DNA from: Vibrio profundi
Lineage (GTDB): Bacteria > Pseudomonadota > Gammaproteobacteria > Enterobacterales > Vibrionaceae
DNA: 64,000 nt
Reading direction: 5' to 3'
NCBI RefSeq assembly: GCF_005281835.1
Contig: NZ_RZIS01000002.1
Location: 310,001 to 374,000 of the forward strand
Shown here: piece by piece, positions 9,092 to 18,532 of the stretch
Numbering within the stretch: position 1 is the first letter of the stretch
How the letters are laid out: every line of letters starts with the position of its first letter
Translations under genes and position numbers: made by a program
Notes under the pieces: model-generated
Database searches by the model: none
What the model was told of the DNA's origin: nothing
What the model saw: the letters and a program-made list of their open reading frames with translations, nothing else

Positions 9092-9469
9092 ATGAAAACT
9101 AAAAACGCAGTGATGGCTTTTTTATCTCCACTCCTTTTATCCGCATGTCAGATCGTATCAATCGATGACTTACAGCCGACTGCGACCCAAGAGACCATAG
9201 ATATTGCAATTGAACATTTGAGCGATATTAAAGGGATGACGGTGACAGAAAAGGGGGTTATTTATTATGTGCAGACGTTACCTGGCGAGTCTAGATGGAA
9301 TACAGGTCAAGTGATGAAGAGCAGCTACCGAGTTTCTTGTGATAACTTACGTTGGTTTGTCGAAAACGGCATGATTGTTAGAATGAATTTCAGAGGAAAC
9401 AGTGGGACAACTCAAGACTATGATCTAGAACGCTGTGACTCTGAAGCGCCAACCGATTCAGATAAGTAA
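9092..9469 (+). CDS. Small hypothetical lipoprotein
   Basis: ATG 9092 opens a lipoprotein signal (MKTKNAVMAFLSPLLLSAC), with Cys about residue 19. The mature part is roughly 105 residues with two further Cys (VSCDNLRWF and LERCDS) that could form a disulphide. No domain is recognised. A 12-bp hairpin follows the stop codon. Confidence 0.7.
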   Translation: MKTKNAVMAFLSPLLLSACQIVSIDDLQPTATQETIDIAIEHLSDIKGMTVTEKGVIYYVQTLPGESRWNTGQVMKSSYRVSCDNLRWFVENGMIVRMNFRGNSGTTQDYDLERCDSEAPTDSDK

Positions 9470-9485
9470 CAAACTTCGATAACTT

Positions 9486-9517
9486 TAAGGTGACACCCTA
9501 TATCAGGTGTCACCTTA
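9486..9517. terminator. Hairpin, probable terminator between convergent genes
   Basis: TAAGGTGACACC and GGTGTCACCTTA form a perfect 12-bp stem with an 8-base loop, placed between the lipoprotein gene and the convergent RidA gene. The T tract is poor on both strands. Confidence 0.55.
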
Positions 9518-9574
9518 TGTTTACTGGAAAGAATACCTTCAATTAGATAATCGTGTGCTTTGCAACGATTTCGG

Positions 9575-9988
9575 CTACCTAGCCAGCATCATTTCATATT
9601 CCACCAACATGTCCGGCATCCCCAGTCGCTGTACGTAACGTAGTGTGCCTGTCGCAGGTTTGACTTCGACATCCAACAAAAACTCTTCCCATACTTGGGC
9701 GATCTCAGCGAATTGTTGTGACGTTACATCATTGGTGAAAGTCCAATCGGTTCGCACAATATCGTTGACGCTGAACCCTGCCTCTTCCAGAAAATCTTTC
9801 ATTTGAGCCAGAATTGAACGAGTCTGAGCGACGGGGTCATTCGGATGCTGGGTGATGAAGTTAGGATCGCAATCGGCATGCCCGGTGACAAAAAATACTT
9901 CATTGAAATCGCTCAATTTAAGTCCCCAGCTAAAGGCGTTGCTCATGTCTGGTAGGTTCTTATTTCTATAAGCCTGTTTGGTCGCCAT
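9575..9988 (-). CDS. RidA/Rid-family protein (YjgF-like)
   Basis: The 137-residue protein has the Rid fold pattern, including VTGHADCDP, VAQTRSILAQMKDFLEEAG, and a C-terminal PDMLVEYEMM. Rid proteins hydrolyse reactive enamine/imine intermediates released by PLP enzymes, although many subgroups have other roles. An AGGA site lies 8 bases before the ATG. The oxidoreductase gene ends 25 bases upstream on the same strand, so the pair probably forms an operon. It is not the archetypal 128-residue RidA but a divergent subgroup. Confidence 0.82.
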   Translation of the reverse strand: MATKQAYRNKNLPDMSNAFSWGLKLSDFNEVFFVTGHADCDPNFITQHPNDPVAQTRSILAQMKDFLEEAGFSVNDIVRTDWTFTNDVTSQQFAEIAQVWEEFLLDVEVKPATGTLRYVQRLGMPDMLVEYEMMLAR

Positions 9989-10013
9989 GTTCGTGTCCTC
10001 TTCCTTAATGTTG

Positions 10014-10949
10014 TTATGCTGAAACTTTCAGTACTATTTTCCCTTGGGCTCTTTTGGATTCACTCCATTGATGGGCTAAGTTGGCTTGTTCTAGGGGATA
10101 AACTTTGTCGATGTTGACTTGAACCGCACCAGTATCGATTAAGGTGGCGATCTGCTGTAGATCATTGGCATTAGGCATTACCCACCAACGCTGTGCATTG
10201 ATTTCTCGTTCTTGTGCTGTTTGAGTGTCTATCTCATCAAGTAATGAGACGAGATAACCATTTTTGCGAACCACGTGTAGAGAGCGTTTGGCTATGTCGT
10301 TTCCTCCGATAGCAACCAGAACCGCATCGACTTCATTAACGATGTGTTCAAAACGTTGAGATTGATAATCGATGAATTCATCTGCGCCTAGGCTTCTTAC
10401 ATACGACTCTTTAGCTGCTGAAGCGGTGCCAATGACATAAGCGCCTTGTGCTTTAGCGATTTGAACTGCGAAGCTGCCCACGCCGCCTGCTGCATTATGA
10501 ATTAGGACAGTTTGCCCTGAGGTAAGATGACAACCTTGGATTAAGGCTTGCCACGCGGTTGTTGCTGCTAATGGTACTGCCGCTGCGGTAACCATATCGA
10601 GTGATTTAGGAGCGGGAGCGACAAGGTTGCTGTCTACGGCTAGGTATTCGGCGTAAGCGCCTTGACCTGAAATCGGGGCATAAACGTAGACGTTCTCTCC
10701 AAGGTTAACATTGCCAACAGCTTCTCCGCATTCGACAACTTCTCCCGCGGCGTCCCAGCCCAGAATAAGAGGTAATGTGTGCTCGCCACTGTCTTTTAGT
10801 AGCCCTTCTCGAACCATCCAATCAACCGGATTTACACCAGCACCTCGCACCTTTATGAGTACTTGATTGGCGCCGATTGTAGGTTTAGTAAGGTGGCCAA
10901 ATATCAAATTCTGATCATTTCCGTATTCTTCAATGTAGACAGCGTGCAT
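10014..10949 (-). CDS. NADP-dependent zinc-free alcohol dehydrogenase / quinone oxidoreductase family
   Basis: This is a medium-chain dehydrogenase/reductase of the quinone oxidoreductase branch, 311 residues from ATG 10949. That start is chosen over ATG 10955 because AAAAGGA abuts the latter. The N-terminal GroES-like domain includes GAGVNPVDW, and the nucleotide-binding loop is NAAGGVGSFAVQIAKA. The ligands of the structural and catalytic zinc sites of true alcohol dehydrogenases are absent. Likely role is NADPH-dependent reduction of quinones or alpha,beta-unsaturated carbonyls. A divergently transcribed LysR gene starts about 190 bases away and probably controls this operon with RidA. Confidence 0.85.
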   Translation of the reverse strand: MHAVYIEEYGNDQNLIFGHLTKPTIGANQVLIKVRGAGVNPVDWMVREGLLKDSGEHTLPLILGWDAAGEVVECGEAVGNVNLGENVYVYAPISGQGAYAEYLAVDSNLVAPAPKSLDMVTAAAVPLAATTAWQALIQGCHLTSGQTVLIHNAAGGVGSFAVQIAKAQGAYVIGTASAAKESYVRSLGADEFIDYQSQRFEHIVNEVDAVLVAIGGNDIAKRSLHVVRKNGYLVSLLDEIDTQTAQEREINAQRWWVMPNANDLQQIATLIDTGAVQVNIDKVYPLEQANLAHQWSESKRAQGKIVLKVSA

Positions 10950-11135
10950 GGGCATTCCTTTTATATGAGTAATAAGCTCTTAGTGTGGCTAAGCCGTTAT
11001 TAGTGGTTTGTGATTACTACTTTGCCCAACCTAATTCACATCGTCTAATTGATGCTTTGTATGATACTCATTGATAATTGTGATGAGTTTGTCGATACTG
11101 ATTACCCGTGTATGGAATCTAAAGGATTTAGATAA

Positions 11136-12062
11136 TTGGCGAATCTCGACCTTAATTTAATGGTAATTTTTGATGCCATTATGCAAGAGCAATCCATTAC
11201 CGCCGCGGCGGAACGACTGGCTATGACACAGCCGTCAGTGTCTAATGCGGTGGCTCGAATGCGCCATATTTGGAAAGATCCGTTGTTCGTCAAACAAGGT
11301 AGAGGTATTCGTCCGACGCCTTATGCGGTCCAGCTGTGGAATAACATTGGAGAGCCTCTGCAGTCAATTCGCTTAGCAACGGAAGTAAAAGAATTCGATC
11401 CTGCAACTTTAAAGCGCACGTTTCGAATTGCGACTACCGACTGGATGTCGGATTTGTTTTGGCTACCACTCAGGAAGCGGATAGAAGCAGAGGCGCCGGG
11501 CGTGAACATTCATGCTGTGCCATACAATGTGAATGGCGAAGCGCTTTTGCTGAATGCAGATGTGGACATGGTTTTGGATTATTTTGAAGGAAGTTCCTCT
11601 CAAGTTCATTCCCAGCATTTGTTCGATAACCATTTTGTATGTGCGATGCGATCGGAACACCCACTGGCAAATGAAAAACTCTCTCTTGAAACCTTCATCA
11701 ACGCGGAGCACTTATTGTTGTCCTTGTCTGGCGAAGCGTCAGGTGGCGTTGATATTCAGCTCAGGAAACAAGGCCTGACTCGGCGTATCTCAATGACGGT
11801 CAATCACTGTAATAATATTCCTAAGTTACTCACTCACACCGACATGATCACGACCATACCGTTGCCGATCATCTTAGAGAGTGTTAACCAAGGTGTACTT
11901 GTCATTAAAAAGCCCCCATTTACGATGGCTCCAGGCCCGATTTCTATGTCTTGGCATGTCAGAAACCAGCGTGATCCGGCGATGTTGTGGCTTAGGAGTA
12001 AAGTGCTCGATGTGCTTGAAGATGGGGTACAGAACAATCTACTTTCTATTCCATTTCAGTAG
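11136..12062 (+). CDS. LysR-family transcriptional regulator
   Basis: The 308-residue protein begins at TTG 11136, with AAAGGA 9 bases upstream; the in-frame N-terminus then reads directly into the LysR helix-turn-helix (LNLMVIFDAIMQEQSITAAA, MTQPSVSNAV). A C-terminal effector domain of about 220 residues follows. It is divergent from the quinone oxidoreductase/RidA pair, the usual arrangement for a LysR regulator and its targets. It converges on the MFS gene with 36 bases between. Confidence 0.88.
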   Translation: MANLDLNLMVIFDAIMQEQSITAAAERLAMTQPSVSNAVARMRHIWKDPLFVKQGRGIRPTPYAVQLWNNIGEPLQSIRLATEVKEFDPATLKRTFRIATTDWMSDLFWLPLRKRIEAEAPGVNIHAVPYNVNGEALLLNADVDMVLDYFEGSSSQVHSQHLFDNHFVCAMRSEHPLANEKLSLETFINAEHLLLSLSGEASGGVDIQLRKQGLTRRISMTVNHCNNIPKLLTHTDMITTIPLPIILESVNQGVLVIKKPPFTMAPGPISMSWHVRNQRDPAMLWLRSKVLDVLEDGVQNNLLSIPFQ

Positions 12063-12098
12063 ATATTCTGCACGCTGTTATTGGTGCAAAAAACTAGG

Positions 12099-13304
12099 CT
12101 ATGGAGCTGCCTGAATGGGCTCTTTTTCAGCTTTACGATACGCAGTTACCAGGATCACGCCGGCGAACAATAAGCATAAATAAATGGGGTAGATAGGCTG
12201 TAACGTAGAAGTAAACGCCAATAATGACGCTAGCCCATAGCCAATGGTATGAGACATAGAAATGTAGCCCGCAGCAGCCCCTGGCGTTTGGCGTTGTTGC
12301 TGGGTGGCGAACAAAGTATAGGCAGGAACCAATAGTGCAGCACCAAAGGACGCTAACATCATCGCGAGGCCAAATAGCCAAATGCTCGGTATTAAGAAAA
12401 CAACAAATCCAGCTGTGAGGCCTGCCGCTCCGAGGCGATACATCGTTTGCGCTGATAGTTTCTTTTTCTTAATCACTAGTAGCTGAGTTAACAACGTACA
12501 TGCAGCGCTAATTGTCAGCAGTGCCCCGATAGCGTTGCTCAATTTCTCAGTTGGCCAGTATGTAATTGAGTATATGAGTGGGGAAAAACTGTATTGTAGT
12601 AGGGCGATAGCGGCACACAGTAAAAGCCCGCTCATGAGAAAAGGCCTCAATGGCCTTTGAGGCAGCCAAGGTAAAGAAGATTGATCGGCTGAGGTTTGCG
12701 CGTTATCTGCTGGTGGATTCGGTAATAACAATACGGGTATCAACGCAGCACAAGGCAGTATTATCATGAGAAACAACGGTGCGAAAGGGGAAACCTTTAG
12801 GGCTGCGACTGCGATGAGGGGGCCAACTAATCGCCCAACACTTAAGCCAATGCTGACAGAAGTAATGGCTTGAAGACGCTGCTTTTCACCGCATAGCATC
12901 ATCGCCCAAAGTTGGCTCGCAGGCACCATCCCCGATACAGTGCAACCATATATAATTCGAGCGATCAGCAATCCTAGAAAGCTTACTAAGATGAAAGTGG
13001 TTTCATCATGGCTGAAGACTGCGAAGTAACTCAAGAGAGCGAAGCTTATCGCCATTCCAATCAAGGCTTGAACGACTACTTTTTTGGGACCGTGTTGGTC
13101 GCTGTATCTTCCCCAGAATGGGGCGAATGGTAGAAATAAAACGCTACCGACAGCGATAAGGATCGACCATGTTGGCAAGCTAAATACCGATTGTTCAACC
13201 AGAAAAGGTAAAGCGATGAGTAGCCCGTTTTGGCCTAGTCCCATTAACGCCGCTGTAAGGCTAATGACGGGTAAGTGAAATTTATTGTTGTTTATAACTG
13301 ACAT
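12099..13304 (-). CDS. MFS transporter
   Basis: The 401-residue inner-membrane protein has about 12 hydrophobic segments and the MFS loop 2-3 motif GRYSDQHGPKKV. Strong alternation of hydrophobic spans and short loops is typical of drug- or metabolite-efflux members of the superfamily. Substrate cannot be assigned. It is transcribed towards the LysR gene and away from the GntR gene. Confidence 0.85.
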   Translation of the reverse strand: MSVINNNKFHLPVISLTAALMGLGQNGLLIALPFLVEQSVFSLPTWSILIAVGSVLFLPFAPFWGRYSDQHGPKKVVVQALIGMAISFALLSYFAVFSHDETTFILVSFLGLLIARIIYGCTVSGMVPASQLWAMMLCGEKQRLQAITSVSIGLSVGRLVGPLIAVAALKVSPFAPLFLMIILPCAALIPVLLLPNPPADNAQTSADQSSLPWLPQRPLRPFLMSGLLLCAAIALLQYSFSPLIYSITYWPTEKLSNAIGALLTISAACTLLTQLLVIKKKKLSAQTMYRLGAAGLTAGFVVFLIPSIWLFGLAMMLASFGAALLVPAYTLFATQQQRQTPGAAAGYISMSHTIGYGLASLLAFTSTLQPIYPIYLCLLFAGVILVTAYRKAEKEPIQAAP

Positions 13305-13677
13305 AATATTTAAGGCGCAGGCAGTATTTGAGCTCTTTGTTGATGAGGTGGTAATGAGTGTTATGATGTTATTTATTGATTTTATTGGTAATTTTCAACT
13401 TCTCTCATAGTATTGGAACCGATATTAAGGCTTAATCACCCGTGGTCTATTCATGACTCAATTTTTCTATATCCAAAGCGATTATAGTTCCGTTTACCTG
13501 TGAAATTTGGCGGGTGTCTAGGGGTTATTAAATGGTCGTCATGCTTAATATTAGAGAGACTTGCTAATTTAAAAGCGGTGCCAATGAAACGTTGCAGCCT
13601 ATTGTCTACTGTAGAGTAATTATTGTGTTTTTGGTGTGAAAATACAATCATGGTATTCACTTACGTTTATGTTTACC
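13305..13677. other. Intergenic stretch between MFS and GntR genes
   Basis: These 373 bases separate two divergent genes and must hold both promoters. I see an inverted repeat (CATGGTA ... TACCATG, 13649-13681) overlapping the proposed start of the GntR gene, which could be an operator. A 69-codon minus-strand frame inside has no ribosome site and was not accepted. Confidence 0.4.
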
Positions 13678-14667
13678 ATGGAGACAACAATAAAAAAGAC
13701 TTTGAATCACATGGACATGACTGCAATTACTCGACTTCAACAAGACTTATTATTTAAGATCGTTGCGAGATTGAAGGATGAGAAAGCCAAAGCTGGAAGC
13801 AGCTTAAATGAATCCTCTTTGGCGCAACAATTTGAGGTATCGAGGACACCTCTTCGCGCGGTACTTAAATATTTGTCTTCTCAGGGCATAGCTAAAGCCG
13901 TCCCGTACAAAGGTTTTGTACTGCAAGTCGACGCTGTAGAGATTGAAACGGACGCCCAAAACGATAATGAGCAGGTTCGTCAGGAGCAGTTATATCTAAG
14001 AATTCTTATGGATCTCTTTTTTGATGAGTTAGACGCGACTTTCTCTGAAAAAGAACTTCAGCAGCGCTACGATGCTAACCGTGGTGAAATACAGAATGTA
14101 CTTCGCTTATTAGAGAATGACGCGATTTTCCGACGAAGCCCAGGTTATAAGTGGCAAGTCGATGGGGTGCTTAACACGCTCGAAAGACATACCGAGAGTT
14201 ATCGGTGTCGGTTGATTTTCGAGCCTGCTGGGTTACGTGAACCGACATGGAAGCTAGATCGCCCAGCATTAGAGCGCTGCCGCGCCCGCCATATTCAAGC
14301 GATAGAAGAACCACACTCGATTTCGGCTAGTCACCTTTTCAGCCTTAGCGCAGAGTTTCATGAGTTACTTGCTTCTTGTTCGGGCAACCGCTTTTTACTT
14401 AGTGTCATGCAGCAGCATAACCGCCTTCGAAAAGCGACGGATTTAGTTTCTATGCATATCCAATCTTCGGTGAGTAAATCATGCCAGCGCCGCTTAGATA
14501 TTATTGAAATGGTCTTGGCGGGTGACAATTCTTCAGCAGCAACCAAGCTGTCTCAGCTATTGGAAAACGATATTCGAGTCATGCAACGCACCTATAACGA
14601 TGTGATGAACGTTTCTCGCTCACAACGTGACAGCCTTATTGAGAGTATTACCGTAACAAACCGCTAG
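13678..14667 (+). CDS. GntR-family regulator with FCD domain and an apparent second winged helix
   Basis: From ATG 13678 the product has 329 residues; ATG 13711 (318 residues) and a GTG at 13636 are alternatives, and none has a clear ribosome site. The N-terminal GntR helix-turn-helix is visible (LNESSLAQQFEVSRTPLRA). Residues about 100-150 look like a second winged helix (FSEKELQQRYDANRGEIQNV, then RRSPGYKW), and an FCD-like helical ligand domain follows. Usual FadR-type members are 220-250 residues, so the extra 80 are notable. The target is unknown; the neighbouring MFS and siderophore receptor genes are candidates. Confidence 0.75.
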   Translation: METTIKKTLNHMDMTAITRLQQDLLFKIVARLKDEKAKAGSSLNESSLAQQFEVSRTPLRAVLKYLSSQGIAKAVPYKGFVLQVDAVEIETDAQNDNEQVRQEQLYLRILMDLFFDELDATFSEKELQQRYDANRGEIQNVLRLLENDAIFRRSPGYKWQVDGVLNTLERHTESYRCRLIFEPAGLREPTWKLDRPALERCRARHIQAIEEPHSISASHLFSLSAEFHELLASCSGNRFLLSVMQQHNRLRKATDLVSMHIQSSVSKSCQRRLDIIEMVLAGDNSSAATKLSQLLENDIRVMQRTYNDVMNVSRSQRDSLIESITVTNR

Positions 14668-14884
14668 TTTTATTCGGCAGCCTCGTTCTCGGCTGTCGAA
14701 CACTTCCTTCGCACTATTTTTGGTTCTAACTACGCTCAACCTTGTGATCTTCAAGGTGCTTTGCCGTATCTGCAACTCTCCTTAATGTCATTTTCATACT
14801 GATACAGTAAGCGCCTCATTTCTCTTATTTCGCATCTTCCAAATAAAATTGCACTCTCATATTGTTTTTTCACATCAAAAATAC

Positions 14885-14903
14885 AATAATAATGATTCTT
14901 ATT
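14885..14903 (+). promoter_or_regulatory. Putative Fur box before the siderophore receptor
   Basis: The 19 bases AATAATAATGATTCTTATT match the Fur consensus GATAATGATAATCATTATC at 13 positions. They lie about 135 bases before the receptor start, as expected for iron repression of its promoter. Confidence 0.6.
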
Positions 14904-15039
14904 TAGGATTAGAGAAGAGACGTTTCGCTTTTAGCAATTATCGGAAAAGACGAAAGCTCATTTTCTAACGCAGTAGTTAAGGCAACCGAATGTATTGCCT
15001 AAAAATTTTGAGCCTTTAAAAATCAACATAGAGAAAGAA

Positions 15040-17157
15040 ATGAACGTAATAAAAGGAATTTTTCCGCTATCTACCATTGCTATAGCGATGGCCGCAGCTA
15101 GTGCTCCAACGCTAACTCACGCCCAAGAGTACACAACGACTCAAGAGAAAATGGTTGTTGTTTCTAGCCACTTACCGAAAGCGATCAGTGATGTCGCCGG
15201 AACGGTTTGGTACATCGACGCAGAACAAATTGAACAAGAATACCGAGGTGGTAAAAACCTTGATGAGATTCTGGCAGCGTCTATTCCGTCTCTAGATGTC
15301 GCAAGTGGTGGCAGAACTCATTCAGGGCAAAACCTACGTGGCCGCAGCATCATGGTGATGATTGATGGGGTTTCTTTACAGTCGGTACGTTCTATTAGTC
15401 GCCAGTTGGATTCTATCGACCCATTCAATATTGAACGTATTGAAGTCTTATCTGGTGCAACGTCGATTTACGGCGCTGGTGCGGCTGGTGGTGTGATCAA
15501 TATTGTGACTAAAAAAGCGACGGAAGGAGAGGTTGAATTCGAAACTTTCGTTGGTGGTACCTCTGGATTTACTTCAGGCGAAGACTTGGATTATAAGTTA
15601 GCTCAATCTGTGGCGGGCGGTAACGAAAAAATTCAGGGCAGAGCTTCTGTTGCGTATACCAAAACTCAAGGCTACTTTGATGCGAACGGCGATATTATCA
15701 CTCCTGACATTACGCAAGGGTCGACGCAATTCAACGAAACTGTTGATTTGCTTGGTAATCTACAAATCAATTTGTCGGAAGGACAGCGATTAAATCTTTT
15801 GGCTCAATACTACGATAGCCAGCAAGATTCGCCGTATGGGCTTTATTTCGAAAAAGATGCAAACGGCAATTATCAGTTTGTGGATGTTCGTGAAGGGTAT
15901 TCTTCAGAAAGGCAACAAGGCACAGAAAGGATGATGTTGAGTGCAGCCTATTTAAATGATGACTTCTTAAGACATCAACTGATGGCGGAGCTTTCATATC
16001 GTACTGAAGATCATACATTCTCCCCGTATACTTCAGCAGGTAAGAGTACTTTAAAAACCAGTTCTTCAAGCCAAACTACTGATATTTTAGCGTTAAAACT
16101 CGCAATGAGCATTTCAGCTGGCAAAGCGAAAGTGACCTACGGGATAGATGGTTACCTAGACAAGTTCGACAGTGATAATGCGCTTTATGACCAATCGATT
16201 ACAGAAGGCAGTGGCGGTTTAGTTCATGTCATCGATGAGATGGCAGGGCGTTACCCAGGCGTAGACACCGAAGCTCTAGCAACCTTTGTTCAAACTGAAT
16301 TTGCGGTATCGGATGACTGGTCGTTACAAGCGGGCTATCGTTACCAGTACATCAACACAAAGATTTCTGATTTCCAAAAAGATGCAGCTTCCGATTTTGT
16401 GCCGGGAGGTAGTACTGATTACTCAGAAAGCTTGTTCAATATTGGTACGATTTACAAGCTAACACCTAGCTCGCAGGTTTGGGCTAATTTCTCGCAAGGT
16501 TTTGATATTCCGAATGCTGCAAAATACTACGGTAAAGATGCCAATAGCAGCGTTGATAACTCTAGGTTAGAAGGGATCACAACAGATAGTTACGAGCTTG
16601 GCTACAGAACAGACTCAGATAACTTTTCTTTCCAATCTGCCCTCTATTACTCCTATACGGACGCTACGATTCAGTATACCGACGAATTTACTATCTCAGG
16701 TCTTTCAGAGCCTAAACGAGTTTATGGCTTAGAAGCGTTGGCGTCTTACTGGGTAATGGACAACCTTCAATTGGGAGCGTCGGGCCATTATGTGGTGACG
16801 GAAGAAGAAACAGATACCGGTTGGGAAGATTTCAAAGCGATGGAAGCCAGTACGTCAAAAGCGAGTGCTTGGGCGGGTTGGTACGATGCAGACTACAGCG
16901 TTAAACTACAAAGCTTAACGATGTTTGACTACACAGACGCTGATCAACGTGAGCTAAATGGTTATACGGTCTTTGATCTAGTTGGTAGCTACCAGTTACC
17001 AGTCGGTAGTTTAGGTTTTGGTATCAAAAACTTACTGAACGAAGACTACGTAACAGTATGGAGCCAACGTGCTAAACACTGGTATGGTGACTCAGATATG
17101 TTTGAATACAAAGGCCGTGGCCGTACTTACACTTTAAACTACCAAGTTAAGTTCTAA
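15040..17157 (+). CDS. iutA: TonB-dependent siderophore receptor, IutA (aerobactin receptor) family
   Basis: ATG 15040 is chosen because it follows AGAGAAAG and begins a signal peptide (MNVIKGIFPLSTIAIAMAAA), leaving a 705-residue precursor. The plug domain and barrel follow E. coli IutA along their length: QNLRGRSIMVMIDGV, SRQLDSIDPFNIERIEVLSG, INIVTKKA, and the C-terminal KGRGRTYTLNYQVKF ending in Phe as outer-membrane barrels do. It would import ferric aerobactin or a related hydroxamate-citrate siderophore using TonB energy. No siderophore synthesis gene is nearby, so it probably serves uptake of foreign siderophore, or the synthesis genes lie elsewhere. A Fur-like box precedes it and a strong terminator follows. 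Confidence 0.88.
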   Translation: MNVIKGIFPLSTIAIAMAAASAPTLTHAQEYTTTQEKMVVVSSHLPKAISDVAGTVWYIDAEQIEQEYRGGKNLDEILAASIPSLDVASGGRTHSGQNLRGRSIMVMIDGVSLQSVRSISRQLDSIDPFNIERIEVLSGATSIYGAGAAGGVINIVTKKATEGEVEFETFVGGTSGFTSGEDLDYKLAQSVAGGNEKIQGRASVAYTKTQGYFDANGDIITPDITQGSTQFNETVDLLGNLQINLSEGQRLNLLAQYYDSQQDSPYGLYFEKDANGNYQFVDVREGYSSERQQGTERMMLSAAYLNDDFLRHQLMAELSYRTEDHTFSPYTSAGKSTLKTSSSSQTTDILALKLAMSISAGKAKVTYGIDGYLDKFDSDNALYDQSITEGSGGLVHVIDEMAGRYPGVDTEALATFVQTEFAVSDDWSLQAGYRYQYINTKISDFQKDAASDFVPGGSTDYSESLFNIGTIYKLTPSSQVWANFSQGFDIPNAAKYYGKDANSSVDNSRLEGITTDSYELGYRTDSDNFSFQSALYYSYTDATIQYTDEFTISGLSEPKRVYGLEALASYWVMDNLQLGASGHYVVTEEETDTGWEDFKAMEASTSKASAWAGWYDADYSVKLQSLTMFDYTDADQRELNGYTVFDLVGSYQLPVGSLGFGIKNLLNEDYVTVWSQRAKHWYGDSDMFEYKGRGRTYTLNYQVKF

Positions 17158-17192
17158 TTGAGTGTTTAAGGTGAATACTTAAACGCTAAGCG

Positions 17193-17217
17193 AGCCCGCC
17201 AAATTGGCGGGCTTTTT
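17193..17217 (+). terminator. Rho-independent terminator of the receptor gene
   Basis: AGCCCGCC and GGCGGGCT form an 8-bp GC-rich stem with loop AAATT, followed by TTTTTC. Confidence 0.92.
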
Positions 17218-17253
17218 CATATCTTGATTCTAGATAATCAGTGATGAACCGGA

Positions 17254-17544
17254 TTGAAGGGGGAGTTGTTCTATCGTTTGTTCGCGGGTTGGCTTCACGT
17301 AATAGAATTTTTAAAGTCTGTGACAGAGGAAGAACGGTGCTTTAGTGATACGTATGGCTTGTTTGAGATCTCGGCAACTTTGGCGATTTCTGAGTTTGTT
17401 ATCGAGGAAAGGTATGAAGAGTGTGAACAGCACGAGCGTTACCTCACTGACTTTATAAAAAACGATGATAGACTCTCGTTCCATTGGTCAACAAGTAAGG
17501 CTCTTATAGTAGAGACTTATTTACAGTGTAAAGTGATTGGATAG
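17254..17544 (+). CDS. Small acidic hypothetical protein
   Basis: The 96-codon frame ends 8 bases before the YgjV-like gene, which suggests coupling. It is rich in Glu (for example VTEEERCF and EERYEECEQHERY) and predicted helical, with no signal peptide. The start is unsure: TTG 17254 is the longest, but GAAGGGGGAG just after it would fit a TTG further in. I know no family for it. Coding potential is suggested mainly by the biased composition and the position. Confidence 0.4.
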   Translation: MKGELFYRLFAGWLHVIEFLKSVTEEERCFSDTYGLFEISATLAISEFVIEERYEECEQHERYLTDFIKNDDRLSFHWSTSKALIVETYLQCKVIG

Positions 17545-17552
17545 GGAAGTTC

Positions 17553-18056
17553 ATGTCGTTGTTTTTCATGTCACAGGTCTTGGTTGGTATCGCCATTATT
17601 TTCGATTTGATGTCGTTTCAATTTAAAGACCGAAAGCGAATTGTTGCATGTTTGTTTTGCGCGGGGCTCTTAATCTCTAGCCACTTTGTGCTGCTTGAAC
17701 AGTGGACTGCCGCCAGTTTGATGATCATTGCCACCACGAGATATCTCACTAGCATCTTTACTACCTCATCCAAATTGAAATGGTTGTTCTGCGGCGGTTC
17801 AATACTGGCGACGTCGGTGACGTACTCAGGATTGGTCAGCATTGTGAGTTGCCTAGGCTCGTTATTCCAGACGGTCGCTGCCTTTAATCAAGACGATAAG
17901 CGCTTACGTGAACTCATGATCATAGGGACGAGCTTTTGGTTACTACACAACTATCTGATTGGTTCACCAACGGCTGTGTTGATGGAAGTCTTGTTCATTA
18001 CGAGTAATCTCATTGGTTATTACCGTTATTACTTAAAGAAACAAGTGGCAGCCTAA
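17553..18056 (+). CDS. YgjV-family inner-membrane protein
   Basis: The 167-residue protein has four to five hydrophobic segments and the layout of E. coli YgjV: an N-terminal membrane span, a middle ATTRYLTSIF segment after LEQWTAASLM, then SFWLLHNYLIGSPTA, which corresponds to the WVIHNFWAGS stretch of YgjV. Function of this family is unknown. Length agrees with the family. Confidence 0.78.
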   Translation: MSLFFMSQVLVGIAIIFDLMSFQFKDRKRIVACLFCAGLLISSHFVLLEQWTAASLMIIATTRYLTSIFTTSSKLKWLFCGGSILATSVTYSGLVSIVSCLGSLFQTVAAFNQDDKRLRELMIIGTSFWLLHNYLIGSPTAVLMEVLFITSNLIGYYRYYLKKQVAA

Positions 18057-18236
18057 CATTTTGTGAGTAATGGAGTTTTGGGATCAAACAGATGTTTGAG
18101 GTCAAAAAAGTGAAATACAAGTTGAGTGTTTTTTGAACTTATCCCTCACTTTTTGCACTAGGACAATGATTTGTGGAACTCGTTTGGACAATATGTGTCA
18201 ATTATCAATAACTCAAACGACCTGATGGGACAAGGT

Positions 18237-18473
18237 ATGCCAGACCTATATTGCAAAGCATGTAAAAAGACGACTTTACATAAATCGATCATGAAACGTT
18301 GTGAAGTTGTGCCAGAGAATCTATCAGGTCGATTACTGAGCATGCAGCAATTACTGAGTAAGTTTGTGAGCGGTAAGCACTACTATGAAATGGAGTGCCA
18401 GCATTTTTGCCGAACTTGTAATTGTAAGGCAGAAGCGAAGGAGTTAGAGAGCCACGCATTTGTTTCTATCTAG
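18237..18473 (+). CDS. Small zinc-ribbon-like protein
   Basis: ATG 18237 has GGGA six bases upstream; ATG 18225 and TTG 18171 in the same frame are less likely. The 78-residue product has paired cysteines near both ends (LYCKACKK at 4-11 and CQHFCRTCN near 58-66), which looks like a zinc ribbon. No other domain is visible. It could be a nucleic-acid-binding or chaperone-like small protein; function is not assigned. Confidence 0.6.
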   Translation: MPDLYCKACKKTTLHKSIMKRCEVVPENLSGRLLSMQQLLSKFVSGKHYYEMECQHFCRTCNCKAEAKELESHAFVSI

Positions 18474-18532
18474 CAGCGAATAGGGCGTTTACCCTCTAAC
18501 CTCTATATCTGCGGTCAATTTTGTTTTTTTGA

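Noticed and set aside
13451..13660. 69-codon minus-strand frame between the MFS and GntR genes
   Set aside because: No ribosome site, no recognisable motif, and it covers the shared promoter region.
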